Assembly: GCA_035719105.1 (NCBI GenBank)
Contig: DASTGN010000001.1
Location: forward strand, 1 to 64,000
Reading direction: 5' to 3'
Source of the DNA: UBA8389 sp035719105
GTDB taxonomy: Bacteria > Bacteroidota > Bacteroidia > Bacteroidales > UBA1402
DNA length: 64,000 nucleotides
A model generated the notes under the pieces. It was given only the letters and a program-made list of their open reading frames with translations. It did not search any database and was not told the origin of the DNA. The translations under genes were made by a program, and so were the position numbers. Of the stretch, positions 8,415 through 17,627 are shown one piece after another (the first letter of the stretch is position 1; every line of letters begins with the position of its first letter).

Positions 8415-9644
8415 ATGACAATACCAATTCAAACTGAAAGGATAAAACAAGTAGAACAAGTTTTATCCGCGACCAATCAAATATTAAAACACCAAAAGGA
8501 ACGAGAAATTCTATTAGGTGAGAATTTTAATATTTTCTCCATTTTGAAGATGGAACGAAAGGAGAACTCGACACATTCTGCTTTTTTGTGTGAATTGTTT
8601 AAGCCTGATGGAGTCCATTTAAAAGGTTCAGTCTTTTTGAGTCTGTTTCTTAAAACCATTGGCTATGATTCTCTAGATATTAACAGTGCACATGTAAAGG
8701 CAGAATACTATATTGGGAAAGTAGATAATGTGAAAAAAACGGGTGGTAGAATTGATATATTTATTTGGGATAAATATGGAAAGAGCATATCAATTGAAAA
8801 TAAAATAGGAGCTGGAGATGTTGACGGACAAATTGAACGATACTGCAATTACCACAAAGATGATAATACTGTTTATTATTTAACACTAGATGGCAAGGAA
8901 CCTTCGCCTAAAAGTAAGGGTGATCTAATTGTTGGAGAAAATTTCTTCATTATCTCATATAGATCAGAAATAATTGAATGGTTAGATCTATGCATGAAGG
9001 AAAGCGCAGATAATCCAATACTTAGGGAGACGATTAAGCAATACATGATTTTATCAAAGAAAAATACAAATACAATGGAAAACAAGGAACAAAAAGAATT
9101 GCAAGAATTGATTCTTAATAACTTTCAGGTTTCATCCTACATTGTTTCAAATCTCGAGAAAGCTGTTCAAGATTTTAGAGTTGAAATTAGACGTGAAGTT
9201 ATTCGAATTCTAAAAGAAAGACTGTCAGACAAATATGTAGTGGAAAAAGGTTCAAAAATAAGTGAAACCTATGCTCAAATTTGGATCAAGCCTATTCAAA
9301 TAGAGAATTCCGAATTGTATTTTGGTATTGAGAGTTTTAGTGGAAGAGGCAATTTTAATGGTCATTTGTTTATTGGGGTTTTTAATTCTAAGGCATCAAA
9401 AGTAAATAAAAACAAATATGCTGACGAATCTGGAAATATACCTTATTCCAATTGGTGGATAAACATTGAGAAATTAAATGATTATGACGGAATCACAATG
9501 AACTTGGGAGATCATAATACAATTATTGCTCTAACATCAAGCAAGGAAAAGTTAGATGGTTTTATCAATGAAATTGTTAATCAAGTTGAGATTTATTTAG
9601 ATGCCCAATCTAATCGTTTGATTGACTTTATAATACGATCTTAG
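8415..9644 (+). CDS. PD-(D/E)XK nuclease-family protein inside the RM operon
   Basis: 409 residues. A PD-(D/E)XK core is visible: 'RIDIFIWDKYGKSISIENK', with the acidic residue near 113 and the E-N-K triad near 127-130, then a conserved Gln in 'GQIERYCNYH'. The N-terminal 'ENFNIFSILKMERKENSTHS' is typical of the PDDEXK_4 group. It sits 10 bp after hsdS and 2 bp before hsdR, so it is co-transcribed with them. Such genes are found in defence loci but the role is not settled. It could be an extra restriction nuclease or an effector activated when the RM system fails. Its AT-rich base use resembles the recognition domains of hsdS, not hsdR. Confidence 0.75.
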   Translation: MTIPIQTERIKQVEQVLSATNQILKHQKEREILLGENFNIFSILKMERKENSTHSAFLCELFKPDGVHLKGSVFLSLFLKTIGYDSLDINSAHVKAEYYIGKVDNVKKTGGRIDIFIWDKYGKSISIENKIGAGDVDGQIERYCNYHKDDNTVYYLTLDGKEPSPKSKGDLIVGENFFIISYRSEIIEWLDLCMKESADNPILRETIKQYMILSKKNTNTMENKEQKELQELILNNFQVSSYIVSNLEKAVQDFRVEIRREVIRILKERLSDKYVVEKGSKISETYAQIWIKPIQIENSELYFGIESFSGRGNFNGHLFIGVFNSKASKVNKNKYADESGNIPYSNWWINIEKLNDYDGITMNLGDHNTIIALTSSKEKLDGFINEIVNQVEIYLDAQSNRLIDFIIRS

Positions 9645-9646
9645 CC

Positions 9647-12496
9647 ATGACCACCCAACCCGAACTCCTCCTCGAAGACAACCTCATCAAGCAGCTGCAA
9701 CTGCTGGGCTACGGCCTGGTGACCATCGCCGACGAGAAGGATTTGCTGACCAATCTGAAGAATCAGTTGGAGATACACAACGGCGTGTTGTTCTCGAGCA
9801 AAGAGTTCGACCGAGTACTGAATATTTTGTCGAAGGGGTCGGTGTACGATAAGGCCAAGATACTCAGGGAGAAGCAACACATTGTGAGGGACAACGGGGA
9901 GAGCCTCTATTTCGAATTCATCAGCCAGGACAACTGGTGTCAGAACGAGTTTCAGGTGACGCATCAGGTGACGGTGGAGGGTTCGTACAAGAACCGGTAC
10001 GATGTGACGCTGTTAATCAACGGGTTGCCGCTGGTGCAGATTGAGCTGAAGAGGCGCGGAGTGGAGATGAAGGAAGCCTTCAACCAAGTAAATAGGTACC
10101 AAAGGCATTCGTACGGTACAAATAAAGGATTGTTTCAGTATGTACAGATTTTCGTGATCAGTAATGGGGTCAATACCAAGTATTACGCGAACAACAAATA
10201 CCAAGATTTCAAACAAACCTTTTATTGGAGCGACAGGGAGAACAAGATTGTTACGCAACTTGACAAGTTCGCGTTCAGCTTCTTAGATACCTGCCACATT
10301 TCCAAGATGATATGCAAGTACATCGTGCTGAGTGAGGCGAAGAAGATACCGATGGTGCTTCGACCGTACCAGTATTTCGCGGTGGAAGCACTGATAGATC
10401 GGGTCAAGAATTCGACCAAGAACGGCTACATCTGGCATACCACGGGTTCGGGCAAGACGTTGACTTCGTTCAAGGCGAGTCAGATTATCATGAACATGCC
10501 GCATGTGCGCAAGGTGGTGTTCGTGGTGGACCGCAAGGACCTCGATTACCAAACCACCAAGGAGTTCAACAGCTTCAGCAAAGGCAGCATTGATGGCACC
10601 GACAACACGAATGCGCTGGTTCGCCAGTTCTCGGACGATACGAAGCTGATTGTCACCACCATCCAGAAGCTGAACACGGCCATCAGTAAGGCGCACCATC
10701 AGAAGCGCATGGAGCTGCTGCGCGACGAACGGATTGTGTTCATTTTCGACGAATGCCATCGGAGCCAGTTCGGCGAAACGCATGCGCGCATCAAGGCCTA
10801 TTTCAACAACATACAGATGTTTGGCTTCACCGGCACGCCGATTTTTGCCGAGAATTCCATCAAGAACGAAATGGGCAAACGCACCACTTCTGAACTCTTT
10901 GGCGATTGCCTCCACAAATACGTCATCACCGACGCCATCAAGGACGAGAATGTGTTGAAGTTCGCGGTGGAATACGTGGGTCGCTACAAGCGGAAGGATT
11001 CGCAGACGGAGGTGGATATTGAGGTGGAAGACATCGATACGAAGGAGCTGATGGAATCGCCGCTGCGGTTGGGCAAGATTGTGGATTTCATCATTGCCAA
11101 CCATGGGCGCAAGACGCATAATCGCGATTTCACGGCGATGTTTTGTGTGAATAGTGTGGAAACGTTGATTAAGTATTACGATTTGTTTTACTCGAAAAAG
11201 ATTGCCGGCGTACACAACTTGCGTATCGCAACCATTTTCAGCTATGCAGCTAACGAGGACGACAAGGATGCGAATGGGTTTCTGCCGGAAGAAGTTTCAG
11301 TAGTTGAGTCATCCAAGGCGCTCTATGGACTGAATGCGCACAGTCGCGACAAGTTGGAATCATACATTGGCGATTACAACGAGATGTTTGGTTGCAATTA
11401 TTCGACTAAGGATAATGAATCGTTCTACAATTATTACAACAATATTTCGCAGCGGGTGAAGGCGCGGGAGATTGACATCTTGCTGGTAGTCAATATGTTC
11501 CTGACTGGTTTCGACAGCTCGACGTTGAATACGTTGTATGTGGACAAGAACCTCAAGTACCACGGTTTGATTCAAGCGTATTCGCGGACGAACCGAATCT
11601 TGAATGAGCAGAAGTCGCAGGGCAACATCGTGGTGTTCAGGAATTTGAAGAAGGCTACAGATGAGGCGATTACGTTGTTCAGCAACAAGGATGCGATTGA
11701 TGTGATTTTGGTGGAGCCGTATGAGGATTATGTTGCGAAGTTTGATTCTGCGTATGTTGCTTTGCTTTCAGTGGCCCCCACGGTGGATAGCGTGAATAAT
11801 TTGGTTGATGAGAATGAGGAGTTGGCGTTTATCAAGGCGTTCAGGGAGTTGATGCGGCTCAAGAATGTGCTGGCCACGTTTGCTGATTTTGATTTCTCGC
11901 ATCTGGAAATGACCGAGCAGGCGTTTGCGGATTACAAGAGCAAGTATTTGGATTTGTACGATAAGGTTCGTTCCGACCACCAAAGGGAGAAGGTTTCGAT
12001 CCTGGACGATGTGGATTTTGAGCTGGAACTGATTCATCGTGACGAAATCAACGTGGTGTACATCTTGGCGCTCCTAGGCAATTTGATTGGCCACCCGGAT
12101 GTGGAGCGTCGTCGCAAAGAGATCGTGGATTTGATTGCTGGCGAGGCGCATTTGCGTAGTAAGAGGGAGCTGATTGAGAAGTTCATCCGTGAAAACATGG
12201 CTTCTATTGAGGATGCGGATGCGATTCCGGATGAATTTGAGCGGTTTTGGAGTGCGGAGCAAATCGCTGCATTTCAAAAGTTGTGTGCTGAGGAGAATCT
12301 CTCGGATGTTCGTGTGGAAAAGGTGATTGCGGATTATTTGTTTTCGGAACGCGAACCGCTTCGGGATGAGGTGCTGGATTTGATTGAGGGGGAGAAGCCG
12401 ACGGTGCTGTTGCGCAAAACGGTTGGGGAACGGATATTAGCGAAGATTAGGGGGTTTGTGGAGACGTTTATTAGTGGGATAGGGGGAAACGATTAG
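9647..12496 (+). CDS. hsdR: Type I restriction enzyme motor/nuclease subunit
   Basis: 949 residues. The N-terminal nuclease domain has a PD-(D/E)XK site around 116-135 ('RYDVTLLINGLPLVQIELK'). The superfamily 2 translocase follows: Walker A 'TTGSGKT' near 265-271, DEAD-box variant DECH near 367-370, and 'FTGTP' in motif III. The C-terminal helical region (about 760-949) binds the M2S core. HsdR pulls unmodified DNA and cuts it at a distance when translocation stalls. The frame is intact, so the RM system looks functional. It is separated from hsdS by the PD-(D/E)XK gene, an interrupted order. Confidence 0.95.
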   Translation: MTTQPELLLEDNLIKQLQLLGYGLVTIADEKDLLTNLKNQLEIHNGVLFSSKEFDRVLNILSKGSVYDKAKILREKQHIVRDNGESLYFEFISQDNWCQNEFQVTHQVTVEGSYKNRYDVTLLINGLPLVQIELKRRGVEMKEAFNQVNRYQRHSYGTNKGLFQYVQIFVISNGVNTKYYANNKYQDFKQTFYWSDRENKIVTQLDKFAFSFLDTCHISKMICKYIVLSEAKKIPMVLRPYQYFAVEALIDRVKNSTKNGYIWHTTGSGKTLTSFKASQIIMNMPHVRKVVFVVDRKDLDYQTTKEFNSFSKGSIDGTDNTNALVRQFSDDTKLIVTTIQKLNTAISKAHHQKRMELLRDERIVFIFDECHRSQFGETHARIKAYFNNIQMFGFTGTPIFAENSIKNEMGKRTTSELFGDCLHKYVITDAIKDENVLKFAVEYVGRYKRKDSQTEVDIEVEDIDTKELMESPLRLGKIVDFIIANHGRKTHNRDFTAMFCVNSVETLIKYYDLFYSKKIAGVHNLRIATIFSYAANEDDKDANGFLPEEVSVVESSKALYGLNAHSRDKLESYIGDYNEMFGCNYSTKDNESFYNYYNNISQRVKAREIDILLVVNMFLTGFDSSTLNTLYVDKNLKYHGLIQAYSRTNRILNEQKSQGNIVVFRNLKKATDEAITLFSNKDAIDVILVEPYEDYVAKFDSAYVALLSVAPTVDSVNNLVDENEELAFIKAFRELMRLKNVLATFADFDFSHLEMTEQAFADYKSKYLDLYDKVRSDHQREKVSILDDVDFELELIHRDEINVVYILALLGNLIGHPDVERRRKEIVDLIAGEAHLRSKRELIEKFIRENMASIEDADAIPDEFERFWSAEQIAAFQKLCAEENLSDVRVEKVIADYLFSEREPLRDEVLDLIEGEKPTVLLRKTVGERILAKIRGFVETFISGIGGND

Positions 12497-12508
12497 TAAT
12501 TTTATATT

Positions 12509-14317
12509 ATGGCAGAAAAATACCAGACATCAAATGTAAGTGTAGAGCAAATTCTCAATTTGATTAAATCGAACGAGATTGCGATTCCGGAAATTCAGAG
12601 ACCTTTTGTTTGGAAACCAAAACAAGTAAGAGATCTCATAGATTCGCTTTATACAGGCTATCCTACTGGTTATCTAATTATTTCTCAAAGTCCAAATTTA
12701 AAATTAAGGGATGGTTCGTTATCTGAGGGAAAGAAAATAATGATTGATGGGCAACAACGTGTTACTGCACTAATGACATCTATCGTTGGGCTTGAAGTCA
12801 TAAACTCGGATTTTGAAAAAAAGAGAATTAAAATATCATTTAATCCATTGGTTGAAGATGATGAAGAACGATTTAAAGTGCAGGATAATGCGATTTTAAA
12901 GGATAAAAAATGGATCCCGGACATCTCAACAGTTTTTAAATCGACCTTTGACTCATGGGAATATGTAAATTATTACTGTCAACTGAATCCAGAAATTTCA
13001 GGTGGAGAGTTGAATAAAATTTTGATGAAGCTTGTCGATATCAAGAATCGCCAGATTGGTGTAATAACACTCAATAAGGAGTTAACGATCGACGAAGTAA
13101 CTGAGATTTTTATAAGGATTAATAGTCAAGGAGCGAAGTTGAATCAATCGGACTTTGCAATGTCGAAGATAGCTGCCAATACAATTTATGGAGGGAATAT
13201 GCTTCGCAAAGCTATCGATTACTTTTCCCATTTGGCAGTTCAGCCAGATTGGTATAATGATATGACTAAGGACAAGGATTTTGCTAACTCTGAATATGCC
13301 AGCAAAATATCATGGTTGAAAAACGATAAGGAGGATATTTATGATCCTGATTATGGTGACATACTACGCGTTTCTTTCATGCATCAATTTGGTAGAGGAA
13401 AAATGAAAGACTTAGTCAGTCTTTTAGGCGGACGCGATTTTGTTACGCGTGATTACAAAGAAGAGATAGCTGAGGTTTCTTTTGGTAAGTTAAAAGAAGG
13501 CGTCTTTCGCTTTATAAATGAGTTTAACTTCTCCAACTTTGTTTTGGCCATTCGATCTGCGGGTTTTATTTCTAACCGAATGATTAATTCGCAGATGACC
13601 ATGGATTTCGCTTATACCTTATACCTTTTGTTGAGTGTCGATCCCGATATTCAAAAAACCCAAATAAAGCGTTTTGTTCAGAAATGGTACGTCTTAAGCA
13701 CCTTGACAAGCAGGTATATAACATCTCCTGAATCTGTTATGGATAGGGATATTAAGCGTATTACCGAGAAGGGTTTTATAAATTTTTTCCAAGAGGTTGA
13801 AGCTGCTGAAATGTCAGATACTTTTTGGGAAATTGGACTTGTGCAGAATCTGGAAACTTCAGCCATAAATAGTCCATATTTCAATACGTTTCTTGCTGCC
13901 CAAGTACATGGTTCTGAAAACTCATTACTAATGAACGGAACAAAGGTGAGTGATTTGATTTATATTATGGGTGACATCCATCATATTTTCCCCAAGGATT
14001 ACCTGGTTCTCAATGGCTTTACTGACAAATCCATGTATAATCAAATAGCTAATTATACTTACTTGGACACTCAAACAAACATTTCAATTGGCAATAAGGC
14101 ACCCTATGAATATTTTGGGACTGTAAAAGAACAATGTGAGTCGAAGGTCTTAAAATATGGGAACATTAATGATGAAACGATTCTCTCTGAAAATCTTTCA
14201 AAAAACTGCATTCCCGAAAGTATTTTCGAGATGAATCATGGGCATTACGAAGTTTTTCTTTTGGAACGGCGGAAATTAATGGCTGCTAAGATACATCGGT
14301 ATTATGATTTGCTTTAA
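12509..14317 (+). CDS. DUF262/HNH (GmrSD-like) nuclease
   Basis: 602 residues. The N-terminal DUF262 domain contains 'IPEIQRPFVW' and the diagnostic 'IDGQQR' near 78-83, used in nucleotide binding or hydrolysis by GmrS and SspE. The C-terminal part has a DUF1524-like HNH signature, 'DIHHIFPKDYL' near 487-497, followed by 'IANYTYLDTQTNISIGNK'. Fused proteins of this kind are type IV restriction-like enzymes acting on modified phage DNA or sensing DNA modification. It begins 12 bp after hsdR, and an acidic small gene follows, so it may belong to the same transcript. The target is unknown. Confidence 0.8.
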   Translation: MAEKYQTSNVSVEQILNLIKSNEIAIPEIQRPFVWKPKQVRDLIDSLYTGYPTGYLIISQSPNLKLRDGSLSEGKKIMIDGQQRVTALMTSIVGLEVINSDFEKKRIKISFNPLVEDDEERFKVQDNAILKDKKWIPDISTVFKSTFDSWEYVNYYCQLNPEISGGELNKILMKLVDIKNRQIGVITLNKELTIDEVTEIFIRINSQGAKLNQSDFAMSKIAANTIYGGNMLRKAIDYFSHLAVQPDWYNDMTKDKDFANSEYASKISWLKNDKEDIYDPDYGDILRVSFMHQFGRGKMKDLVSLLGGRDFVTRDYKEEIAEVSFGKLKEGVFRFINEFNFSNFVLAIRSAGFISNRMINSQMTMDFAYTLYLLLSVDPDIQKTQIKRFVQKWYVLSTLTSRYITSPESVMDRDIKRITEKGFINFFQEVEAAEMSDTFWEIGLVQNLETSAINSPYFNTFLAAQVHGSENSLLMNGTKVSDLIYIMGDIHHIFPKDYLVLNGFTDKSMYNQIANYTYLDTQTNISIGNKAPYEYFGTVKEQCESKVLKYGNINDETILSENLSKNCIPESIFEMNHGHYEVFLLERRKLMAAKIHRYYDLL

Positions 14318-14336
14318 ACCTGAAACATCAACCAAT

Positions 14337-14669
14337 ATGGACAAAGTAACCCTTTATAAAAAAGATTTGCCAAACATCACGATTTCCATGGAACTTTACT
14401 TTAATGAAAAGGGGCAACTCATCTTTGATGGCTATGATTTAGGTAAATTGGTTGAAGATGCCCTGGGTGACTCGGATTATGAATATGACTACGCCATTGA
14501 ACCGATTGAGGTGGAAAAATTGTATCATTTATTTCAAATACAACAAGGAGATCGTTCTGGACTTTTGAATGCAATAAAATTTAGATTTGAGGGTGATAAT
14601 GCATATTCACTGTTTGGGGAATTTATGAATGAGCATCAGATAGATTTTGAAAGTTTTTCATGGGTATAA
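14337..14669 (+). CDS. Small acidic protein of unknown function
   Basis: 110 residues from the ATG at 14337. An in-frame ATG at 14304 would overlap the DUF262 gene by 14 nt. It is strongly acidic, with 'VEDALGDSDYEYDYAIEP', and has no catalytic motif or membrane segment. It lies 19 bp after the DUF262/HNH gene and about 50 bp before a PD-(D/E)XK-like gene. Acidic small proteins between two nuclease genes often act as inhibitors, DNA mimics or immunity factors. That is inference from context, not from homology. Confidence 0.6.
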   Translation: MDKVTLYKKDLPNITISMELYFNEKGQLIFDGYDLGKLVEDALGDSDYEYDYAIEPIEVEKLYHLFQIQQGDRSGLLNAIKFRFEGDNAYSLFGEFMNEHQIDFESFSWV

Positions 14670-14720
14670 GCTTTACTAAACAACATATTGATTGAAAAAG
14701 CAGTTAAACAAAATAATCAA

Positions 14721-15695
14721 ATGAAAAAGAACACTGACTTTGAATCCATCTACGGCCCGCAATGTGCTTCCGATCATGATTTTACAGCTAAATCTCGTAT
14801 GCTTCAGTCTATTTGGAGAGTTGAGAATTCAATTAAAATGGGAGTTGGACCAAATCGAAATTCAGTTGATAAGGATGGGTTACCTTCAAAATACGGGAAC
14901 ATGATAGACAGTGGTGAAACGAATGGAAAAAACTTCTATTATTCTCAAACATTTGAATATGCCAAATGGAGGGCGTCTAAGAAACTAAAAGGGGAAACCA
15001 TTGATGAGTACCGTTTGATGAACAACTTGATGTCGAGCATGCCAATGGCATTTAACTTTTTTCATCCATTGATGATGCTAAAGATGACTAATCCGGAGGC
15101 GTTGGATTCAATTATTCAATCGGTTTTTTCAGGATTACCAGTTGAAATATTCAAAGTAAAGCAAGTAGGGCTGGAGTTTATCCCTCTGCCAATAACAAAA
15201 TATACTGGTGACAATTCAGCGATGGACGCCTTTGTCTTATTTTGGGATAAGCGAGGTAACGAATACTTGATTGCAATTGAAGTAAAATATACGGATAGCT
15301 TAGGTATTAATACTGCTAGTAAAAATGAAGTGGTTGAAAAACAACTTGAATTGTTCAGGGAACTTGATGTACTTACCGAAGAAGGGATAAAGCTGTTGGT
15401 GTCTAAAAAGGTAGCATTAAGTCAAATTTATCGAAACTTTTTACTGGCAGAGAAGTTTGGAGCAGTTCATGAATTGAAAGATGTTTATTCTGTTGTTATC
15501 GCTCCAAAGGATCATCCATCAACTGAAATATTGTCGTTACAAAAGAGTTTAAAAAAGAAAGAAAAAATTCGCGCAATTAAATGGGAAGAGGTCGTAAAAG
15601 ATGCGAAAAGACTATGTCCAGCCGAATATATAAATTGGTTGAATTGGTTTGAAGCTAGATATTTGGATTTTGGCAAAATAAAACAATACTTGTAA
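14721..15695 (+). CDS. PD-(D/E)XK-like putative restriction endonuclease
   Basis: 324 residues from the ATG at 14721. An upstream TTG at 14688 is possible. A PD-(D/E)XK signature is seen at 'AMDAFVLFWDKRGNEYLIAIE' onward: acidic residue near 169 and E-V-K near 186-188 in 'IEVKYTD'. The preceding 'MPMAFNFFHPLMML' and the overall layout resemble the PGN_0703 group of putative restriction endonucleases. It has no partner methyltransferase nearby. It probably works with the DUF262 protein, the acidic protein or the RM system. The assignment to a nuclease superfamily is good, the biological role is not known. Confidence 0.65.
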   Translation: MKKNTDFESIYGPQCASDHDFTAKSRMLQSIWRVENSIKMGVGPNRNSVDKDGLPSKYGNMIDSGETNGKNFYYSQTFEYAKWRASKKLKGETIDEYRLMNNLMSSMPMAFNFFHPLMMLKMTNPEALDSIIQSVFSGLPVEIFKVKQVGLEFIPLPITKYTGDNSAMDAFVLFWDKRGNEYLIAIEVKYTDSLGINTASKNEVVEKQLELFRELDVLTEEGIKLLVSKKVALSQIYRNFLLAEKFGAVHELKDVYSVVIAPKDHPSTEILSLQKSLKKKEKIRAIKWEEVVKDAKRLCPAEYINWLNWFEARYLDFGKIKQYL

Positions 15696-15830
15696 ATATT
15701 AATACTATGGTTAAAATAAAATATAATTAAAAACAATAAAATATTAAATATATTGCTAAATTTGACTGAGCTAAATCTATTACCCATGAATAAGGATTAC
15801 TCAAACAATTAGTATTATTTTTAATAACAC

Positions 15831-15862
15831 CTTGCGATTGGTAACTAAAAGTGTTACTTTTG
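15831..15862 (+). promoter_or_regulatory. Promoter of hicAB
   Basis: A -33-like CTTG (15831-15834) and a -7 box TACTTTTG (15855-15862, TAnnTTTG) are 20 bp apart, upstream of the hicA ATG. Confidence 0.6.
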
Positions 15863-15866
15863 TGAC

Positions 15867-15886
15867 GGATAATAGGATCATTATCC
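15867..15886. promoter_or_regulatory. Inverted repeat directly before hicA, likely HicB operator
   Basis: GGATAAT (15867-15873) and ATTATCC (15880-15886) form a perfect 7-bp inverted repeat ending at the base before the hicA ATG. It covers the expected transcription start. Self-repression by HicB is the likely use. Confidence 0.55.
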
Positions 15887-16105
15887 ATGAAAAAAGTTTT
15901 TAAAGTTCGAGAAGTTATTCGAATTATTGAAAGTCTTGGGTGGTACCTCGATAGACAAAAAGGGACAAGCCATCGCCAATACAAACACCCAACAATTCGG
16001 AGCACTGTTACAATAAACGGAAAGTTTTCTGACGATGTTTGGATAGGAAATTTGAAGAGTATAGAAAAACAAACAGGAATTCGATTTAAGGACTTTGCAG
16101 AATAA
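15887..16105 (+). CDS. hicA: HicA mRNA interferase toxin
   Basis: 72 residues with the double-stranded-RNA-binding-like HicA fold: 'IIESLGWYLDRQKGTSHRQY', with the catalytic His at 29, then 'HPTIRSTVTINGK' and 'GNLKSIEKQTGI'. HicA cleaves mRNA when HicB is lost, causing growth arrest under stress or phage attack. It is followed by hicB after 26 bp in the usual toxin-first order. The frame and key residue are intact. Confidence 0.92.
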   Translation: MKKVFKVREVIRIIESLGWYLDRQKGTSHRQYKHPTIRSTVTINGKFSDDVWIGNLKSIEKQTGIRFKDFAE

Positions 16106-16131
16106 TCTGTAGCCACTAATTGCAATAAGAA

Positions 16132-16542
16132 ATGAAACTTTTAAAAGTCGTAATTAACAAAGCAGGGAATGGTGTTTCTGCGCATCTTCCAGAACTTGAC
16201 GGTTTTTTATTAACGGCCAGATCGGTAACTGAACTAAAAAATAAACTGCGAGAAAGCATACTATTTCATATTGAAGGGTTATATCCAGAAGAACGAAGAA
16301 GTTGGATGGATGACGATTATGATTTTGAATTTGTTTTTTGTGACATTCCATCTTTGGTTTCGGGTTATAGTGAAACCATAAGCCAAAACAGCCTAGCCAG
16401 AATTGCAGGTGTGAACGAAAGTCAAATGCGACAATATGCATCGGGATTGAAAAAGCCATCTCGAAAAGTTTTGAAAAGAATCGAAGATGGACTTCATCGA
16501 TATGCTGATGATATTCGTAAAATACATTTTGAGATGATTTAA
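16132..16542 (+). CDS. hicB: HicB antitoxin
   Basis: 136 residues. The N-terminal HicB fold has 'GVSAHLPELDGFLLTARSV' and binds the toxin. The C-terminal helix-turn-helix has 'SLARIAGVNESQMRQYASGL' and binds DNA. It has the same length and layout as the orphan HicB at 331-741, so one may be an old duplicate of the other. It neutralises HicA and represses the operon through the repeat at 15867-15886 (inference). Confidence 0.9.
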   Translation: MKLLKVVINKAGNGVSAHLPELDGFLLTARSVTELKNKLRESILFHIEGLYPEERRSWMDDDYDFEFVFCDIPSLVSGYSETISQNSLARIAGVNESQMRQYASGLKKPSRKVLKRIEDGLHRYADDIRKIHFEMI

Positions 16543-16543
16543 T

Positions 16544-16611
16544 AAATCCTCACGCAGCAAGCAATGAGCAGGCTGCATGAGGATTTTGCGAAAATGGGTA
16601 GCGTTTTTTTT
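16544..16611 (+). terminator. Terminator after hicAB
   Basis: A 15-bp stem with one mismatch (16544-16558 and 16572-16586) is followed 17 nt later by an eight-T run (16604-16611). It lies between convergent genes. The distance from stem to T-run makes it less typical. Confidence 0.5.
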
Positions 16612-16619
16612 GATTGAAT

Positions 16620-16811
16620 TTATTCCGAAAACTTGATTACCTCCACCGGGCAACCGTCGGCGGCTTCTTCGATGAGGTTGGAGAATTCGGCGTAATTGAC
16701 GACTTCGTTGACGTAGGCGATGTCTTCCATGCGAAAGACATCGGGGCAGGTTTCTTCGCAGAGGCCGCAGGCGATGCAGCCTTCTTCCATCCATACTTTA
16801 TTGATTATCAT
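16620..16811 (-). CDS. [4Fe-4S] ferredoxin
   Basis: 63 residues from the ATG at 16811. A longer in-frame start would add an unrelated, non-ferredoxin N-terminus, so the short start is chosen. Cysteines 12, 15, 18 and 54 fit a single [4Fe-4S] cluster ('GCIACGLCEETCP' and 'GCPVEVI'), with Cys22 extra. It carries one electron at a time between soluble redox enzymes in the cytoplasm. It lies 29 bp after the DUF6448 gene in the same direction. Confidence 0.9.
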   Translation of the reverse strand: MIINKVWMEEGCIACGLCEETCPDVFRMEDIAYVNEVVNYAEFSNLIEEAADGCPVEVIKFSE

Positions 16812-16840
16812 AGCGTTGAAGTTTAGTGAAACAATTTGAA

Positions 16841-17560
16841 TCAGCGGTTTTTCTTTCTGTAATACAAAGATGCAAAAACGGTGGTGGTAATGAAAAATAT
16901 AATGGTCAAAACCCATGGTATGTGGGCTTTGTGTGGGCAAGGCGTGGAACCACAAACGGCGGAGTCGGAATGGGCTGCAGATTCTGAATGAACGGCTGCA
17001 CCGGAATGAACGCCTGCTTCGTGGTGGGTTTCGCCTTCAGCAAATTTAAAAAATTGTACGTAAGCTGCAATGTATTTTCTACCGGCTTCTACATTATTAA
17101 CATTAAAGTTTTTGAGGGCTTGGACGTGGTGGAAGAGTTCGGCCAGTTCGGCCTTTTCTGAATCCTTAACCAGGCCGTCGAGGGGGCTTAAATTGCCCAG
17201 TTCGATGGCTTTGTCGGCAGCTAGAATTTTTTCATCGATGGGTGTGCCGGATGGTTTTACGCCGGTAAATGGGACGCCTTCGCCTGCCCGGTGAATGCGG
17301 ACGAGGGTTTCAAAGAAGACTTTGTCGGCGAGTTGAAGGGCATCGGAGCTAAGAGCGCGAACCTTCATGGTTTGAGCGAAGGCGGCCTTGAGTTCGGATT
17401 CGTCCGAGGCAGGAATCCATTTCAATACGATGTTGACGTTGTTTTGTTGGAGTGCCAGTTGGGCGTCTTTGACCAAAGGGCCGTCCATGGTGTCGCAGTG
17501 GGCGAGGGCAACGGAGGTGGAGAACAAGAGGAGCGAGAGGATGAGAAGGGTCGTTTTCAT
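16841..17560 (-). CDS. DUF6448-like exported protein with His-rich tail
   Basis: 239 residues. A signal peptide (about 1-20) ends before 'HCDTMDGPLVKDA', the conserved start of the mature domain. The helical body continues to about 175. A histidine/serine-rich linker (about 177-207, with repeated HS[GED]-type units) leads to a C-terminal membrane helix ('WVLTIIFFITTTVFASLYY') and a basic end. The protein is probably anchored in the inner membrane with its domain in the periplasm. The His-rich stretch may bind metal ions. The family's function is not known to me. Confidence 0.7.
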   Translation of the reverse strand: MKTTLLILSLLLFSTSVALAHCDTMDGPLVKDAQLALQQNNVNIVLKWIPASDESELKAAFAQTMKVRALSSDALQLADKVFFETLVRIHRAGEGVPFTGVKPSGTPIDEKILAADKAIELGNLSPLDGLVKDSEKAELAELFHHVQALKNFNVNNVEAGRKYIAAYVQFFKFAEGETHHEAGVHSGAAVHSESAAHSDSAVCGSTPCPHKAHIPWVLTIIFFITTTVFASLYYRKKNR

Positions 17561-17627
17561 AATTATTTGCTTTTAAAGGGTTTGTGAAAGCAAAAGAACG
17601 ACATCAAAAGGGCTTCATCGCCCCAAC

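Noticed and set aside
10283..11215. A 310-codon open frame on the minus strand inside hsdR
   Set aside because: It is antisense to the conserved helicase core. Its composition follows from hsdR codon use and it has no family motif.
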